Part shown: in pieces, positions 60,332 through 64,000 of the stretch
Numbering within the stretch: position 1 is the first letter of the stretch
Layout of the letters: the number at the start of each line of letters is the position of its first letter
From: Hyalella azteca
Lineage: Eukaryota; Arthropoda; Malacostraca; Amphipoda; Hyalellidae
Length of the DNA: 64,000 nucleotides
Assembly (NCBI RefSeq): GCF_000764305.2
Contig: NW_025932824.1
Location: forward strand, 124,001-188,000
Direction of reading: 5' to 3'
Notes under the pieces: generated by a model
What the model saw: only the letters and a program-made list of their open reading frames with translations
Database searches by the model: none
Told to the model about the DNA's origin: nothing
Made by a program: the position numbers and the translations under genes

Positions 60332-61189
60332 ATGAATGGTGATGATGGAGAGACTAGAGAGGTGAATGGCGACGAGAGAGATAATGGAAGTGAATGGTGA
60401 TTAATAAGATCACGGGAATGGATAATGAGGGAGAATTTGGAAATGTAAGGTGTAGCTGGAGAATTTAAAGACAATTTACTACGAAAAAGATTAGAGAGAT
60501 AAATGGCGAATTTGAAGATTGAAGAATAAAGAAATGGGTGATGATTAAGGAGATGATGGAGATTTATGGAGATTAAGGAGATTCAACATTGAACATGTGG
60601 CTCTGAAGATGTGTTATAAGAATCTTGTTCGGCAGAGGTGCTGCTGAGTTATTAACAGCACAAAGCATTCATTTTCGTCAAGGATATGCTCAAGTTATTG
60701 CATTATGCAGCACACACAAGTGACTGAAAGCAACATGGCGAGTTTATTCAACAGAGAAGACTAATGCACTTTGGTTGAATTCAATACAAGTCTCTAACTT
60801 TCAGACACACGAAAAACCCAACACACAGTGCCTTGAAATGCCAGACAGCCGTGGCACTGAGACTTGATATTCCTGCAGTTGATGATGTAGATACATCCCG
60901 ATAAAGATAGCCCTTATCAACGATCTCACTCACTAATGATAGTCGAAAGTCGGCTATTTGCAGCAACTTTTCCACTGAAATATTTACTGTTTGTGCGATT
61001 TGACTCGAGTGAAGCGTTTAAGGGTTGAGGTGTGAACCGTATGATTAATGCATCATTTAAAAATGCATTCTTCACCTCAATAGAAAAATTTTCAACATTA
61101 GCTGTTAAATTGGAAACAGTCACAGGCCACAATTTAATTTAACAACGTACCTTCAAAAGTAAAAATCATATGAATTTTTGGATCGAGGT
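60332..61189. other. Unique DNA, minus-strand ORFs without ATG
   Basis: On the minus strand 60926-61132 (68 codons, starting at TTG) and 60781-60975 (64 codons) are open, have balanced composition and overlap in different frames. They lie just downstream, on the minus strand, of the promoter-like patch at 61190-61400. Neither is recognised. Confidence 0.35.
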
Positions 61190-61400
61190 GAGGTTTCCCA
61201 CGAATCCCGAAACGTTACCATGACAACGACTGCCGAGACGTCACGGCAGCGCCGCAGATTGCTGGCGCCAGAACGCCAACTTATCGACCGCGTTGGCGCC
61301 AAAACCTGCAAAACTCCAGAGAGTTCTGGCGCCAAGACGACGCCGCCGCCACCGGCGCTCGAGATGAGACTCCTGGGCGACCTGGCTTTAAGAGTCAGGC
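61190..61400. promoter_or_regulatory. CpG-rich promoter-like patch (X-box, CRE-like, E2F-like)
   Basis: GTTACCATGACAAC at 61214-61227 matches the RFX X-box (GTNRCC, 0-3 nt, RGYAAC) at all but one position. gacgtca follows at 61237-61243 (a 7-of-8 CRE). The palindrome tggcgcca occurs at 61263, 61294 and 61327, and the middle one extends to ttggcgccaaaa, whose reverse strand fits the E2F consensus TTTSSCGC. About 200 bp is far richer in G+C and CpG than its flanks. X-boxes typically control ciliary genes. No TATA box is seen and the regulated gene is unknown. Confidence 0.35.
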
Positions 61401-62998
61401 TCGGATAAGCTTATATCCTGTGGGGTGCATCTATGAATATACCCTGCCCCATCACTGAAAACAAAAATTAGCGGGTCAAATTGTGCAGAAAGTAACACAA
61501 TTTTTTCGTTTAGCTGTGATTCGTCCTTTTCCAGGGCTGAACAAGATTAGGGTGATCCTCACACGGGCAATAAATCAATCGCTAATCGAACAGTCCCATT
61601 CATTTTAATGAGTGAAGTATGTGGTATTTAACGTCTGGCATGTCGGAGGACACTTTCGAACTACACGCTAGCTAACAATCTTGGAAAGATTGATCCTGGG
61701 CATGTTTAAATAGTTGCTCTGTCATTGATTGTTCGATTTTAGTTCTGACGGTAACCAGCATTCGTAAATAATTATATTCTTGCCCGCCTGCTCATGGCCT
61801 ATATTAAATATTTTAGCTTGAAAAGACCTGAAGAGAAGATATTCGACACCTGATATCATCAGTCCATTGGATGGATGGGCAAGATTACATTCATATTTAA
61901 TTATTCACGATTTCATTTGTTTGGTGTTGAATCATGGCAGAAGTCCAAATACTGGTAATCCATTCGGTTTTCCACTTTATTCTGCCGCTGGTAACCGGAA
62001 TTACTTCAGCGAAGTAGAAGTTGTTTTAAGTAGAGTGCCGTCTTATCAGAGTGTTGCGCATAAATTCGAACCTAAAATGCAAGAAAAAAATAGAAATTCC
62101 TGTTGATCTTGCTTTTGTTTAGCAATTCATTGGTTAATTCACCACTACATAAGTAAATTTGTGCTCAAGATTAATGAAATTATCTTCCTTCTCAAAGCAT
62201 TAACTTAAATAAAAACCTTGAGTGTCTTATCCTATATCTGTGTTTCAGTCAAACATTATCGGACGGTGAGAGGCTGATGGGAATTAAATAGTAGTGGTAG
62301 TAGTAATAGTAGTAGTGGATTAACTAGTAGTGGTACTACTAGGTAGTCGGACTGCATTCCACCGCATTACATATGTACTCTCGGGAGCTTATTTCTCTCT
62401 CAGGGCAGAGCGCTTCAATAATATAGCGCTTCAATATAGGCTGAGTTATAGCAGCTGGTGAATAGCGAGAGAGATAGAAATAGAGTGAGAGAACGATCTC
62501 TAAATGTTCAAAGTTCATGAAGAACAATTCTTAGACAACTGAGGTTTGTCACCGCCATTTTCACAGAGCATGTAGCTCGTCTCCGCGACGTATGGGTAAA
62601 ACCTGTAAACGCTAACGCGCACACTCTTTTGTCGAAGTTGTAATTTGAGCGTATGATTACATTATTTAATGTTCAAACAATGTGAAATTCAAATAATACT
62701 CCTATTATTTACTCTACAAACAATATAAAATAGTACATTAAATTGCACGACTGAAAGCATCAAGCGGATTCTTTTTCACAGAGTGAAAAACAATCATTAT
62801 AACTTTAAAAAAAGAACAAATAATAAGCGAATAAAGTTTGGTTCGTCTGATACGTACATAACGTGCAATAGCTCTCCTGTGGGCAGCTGCACGAGAACTT
62901 GTCTACGTTCAGGTCTTGCATGACATCGACCAGTCGGCAACACGACAATTTTTTGTGCAGTGTCTTATTTATGGAAAAAAGGCCCTATTGTGCTCGTC
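61401..62998. other. Unique DNA, no convincing gene
   Basis: The plus ORF 61867-62106 (79 codons) is not recognised. A TAG/GTA-rich microsatellite lies at 62286-62345. Confidence 0.45.
62286..62345. repeat. Imperfect (TAG/GTA) microsatellite
   Basis: agtagtggtagtagtaatag and similar triplets, interrupted once by gattaac. Confidence 0.8.
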
Positions 62999-63001
62999 AT
63001 A

Positions 63002-63049
63002 TCCCGTCCGTCCGTAACGTCCGTCCGTGACTTCACGGGCGGACGGACG
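63002..63049. repeat. (CCGT)n tract forming a hairpin
   Basis: cgtccgtccgtga (63018-63030) pairs with tcacgg..ggacggacg (63033-63049), with a short bulge and a 2-nt loop. A second copy of cgtccgtccgt lies just left of it. Confidence 0.8.
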
Positions 63050-63752
63050 AGGAAATGCGCTCTGTGTCACTCACTGCAGTGAGTACTGATCCAATTTTCA
63101 TTTGTAAATCCGTTGCCACGTTGTAAATGAGGAAGAAAACAATTATCCCTTCATCCGACGAACTGCAATAAAAATATGAGCTTTGACGGTGACTAATTCA
63201 GCATCGTCTAATAACTGCGCTTGGTGAAGATGGTTTACAATATCAGAGAGCCTGCATAATTGCAAAAAGTTTCAATTAATGAATTTACAAATGAATTTTA
63301 TTATTTACCTGAAAACTGAATCTCAAATTTCTGCATATGTTACGATATGATATCTATTGTCAATTTGGGCGCTGAAGTAATCAACTTTGCTAAAAAAATA
63401 GGTACTTCGATTTGCAAGATATGAACGGTCAATATTGTTCATATGCCGTAAAAAACCTAACAGTATAAACTGATTGAATATTTCTGGAATTTAAATTATG
63501 TAATTTTGACTCATTTTCGAAAAATACAATTCTTCATGAGCTCCAATGGCCGAAATTGGTTCTTACACTTGTGCAAAATGACCAAGTTTTCTTTTATTTG
63601 GCTTTCCATGTCGTTTAAATGCAGCTAATGACCTCTTGTCTACATACTACCCTAAGTTCTCAAAATAACCAAACTACTGAATAAAATTTCATGAAAAAAT
63701 CATGATCAATAAAAATCAATAACAATTGATGTTAACAGGCTTTCAACAGACT
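63050..63752. other. AT-rich unique DNA, no gene seen
   Basis: No credible ORF or repeat. Confidence 0.5.
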
Positions 63753-63893
63753 ACTCTGAGAAAAATATGTGAGACTTTGTCAGAACCGCGATACACCTTT
63801 AACCGCGTGTGGGTCATACTGACTCAGTTTGGACCGTGAAAAAAGACGTATCAGTGATACGTGGAGGAAATGTGTCACTTCTTTGGACAATAA
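63753..63893. mobile_element. CACTCAG-family MITE-like element, copy D
   Basis: Starts actctgagaaaaatatgtga and actttgtc. It contains the first stem, tgggtca/tgactca, and the second stem, acgtatca-g-tgatacgt (perfect), and reaches ctttggacaata. The right outer terminus is not recognisable. Confidence 0.65.
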
Positions 63894-63974
63894 GATACAT
63901 GAAAAATTATTGAAATTGAAATTTCAATGAAAATAAGGTTTCAGTGAAATTCGCTATTAGAAATTATTGAAATT

Positions 63975-64000
63975 TTGTCCAAATACTGATGCACTATTTG
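63975..64000. mobile_element. CACTCAG-family element, copy E, cut by window end
   Basis: ttgtccaaatactgatgcac matches the left subterminal motif of the family. It begins about 80 bp after copy D in the same orientation, suggesting a tandem or nested pair that continues beyond the window. Confidence 0.55.

Overview
This window looks like non-coding nuclear DNA from a large, repeat-rich metazoan genome, most likely an arthropod. I found no recognisable intact protein-coding gene, no rRNA or tRNA gene and no CRISPR-like array. The eukaryotic call rests on tandem arrays with unrelated unit sequences, several families of small inverted-repeat transposons, an LTR retroelement with target-site duplications, and a decayed mariner-like transposase with a helix-turn-helix N-terminus of a type I associate with arthropod mariner relatives (from memory, no search run). 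Almost every open reading frame over 60 codons either crosses a tandem array whose unit length is a multiple of three or lacks a credible ATG start.

Layout. 0-10 kb: AT-rich unique DNA with minisatellites of 28, 41, 60 and 39 bp, a long CAC/CAG/CGG trinucleotide tract and a GC-rich patch with two inverted CCAAT boxes. 10-24 kb: unique DNA, two dispersed repeat pairs, one unidentified minus-strand ORF near 13.1-13.5 kb, two copies of a ~185-bp hairpin-bearing MITE-like family, and a 345-bp MITE with TA target duplications. 25-38 kb: further arrays (19, 80, 68, 23, 39, ~30 and 64 bp). 38.2-43.7 kb stands apart: it has no minisatellite, much of it is almost free of CpG, and it contains a 3,275-bp element with 85-bp terminal inverted repeats whose right end abuts an internally deleted mariner-like element. 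46-60 kb: arrays of 32, 23, 12, 22, ~53, ~50, 60 and 27 bp. An LTR retroelement (57,827-58,901) sits inside one of these arrays, flanked by the 5-bp duplication GCGTC. 61.2-61.4 kb: a CpG-rich, promoter-like patch with an RFX-type X-box, a CRE-like site and an E2F-like site. The window ends inside another copy of the hairpin-bearing family.

There is no gene network to describe. The biology visible here is genome dynamics: unusually many local minisatellites, nested transposon insertion and deletion, and a block of CpG depletion that may record DNA methylation. I did not find a convincing new enzymatic or defence system.
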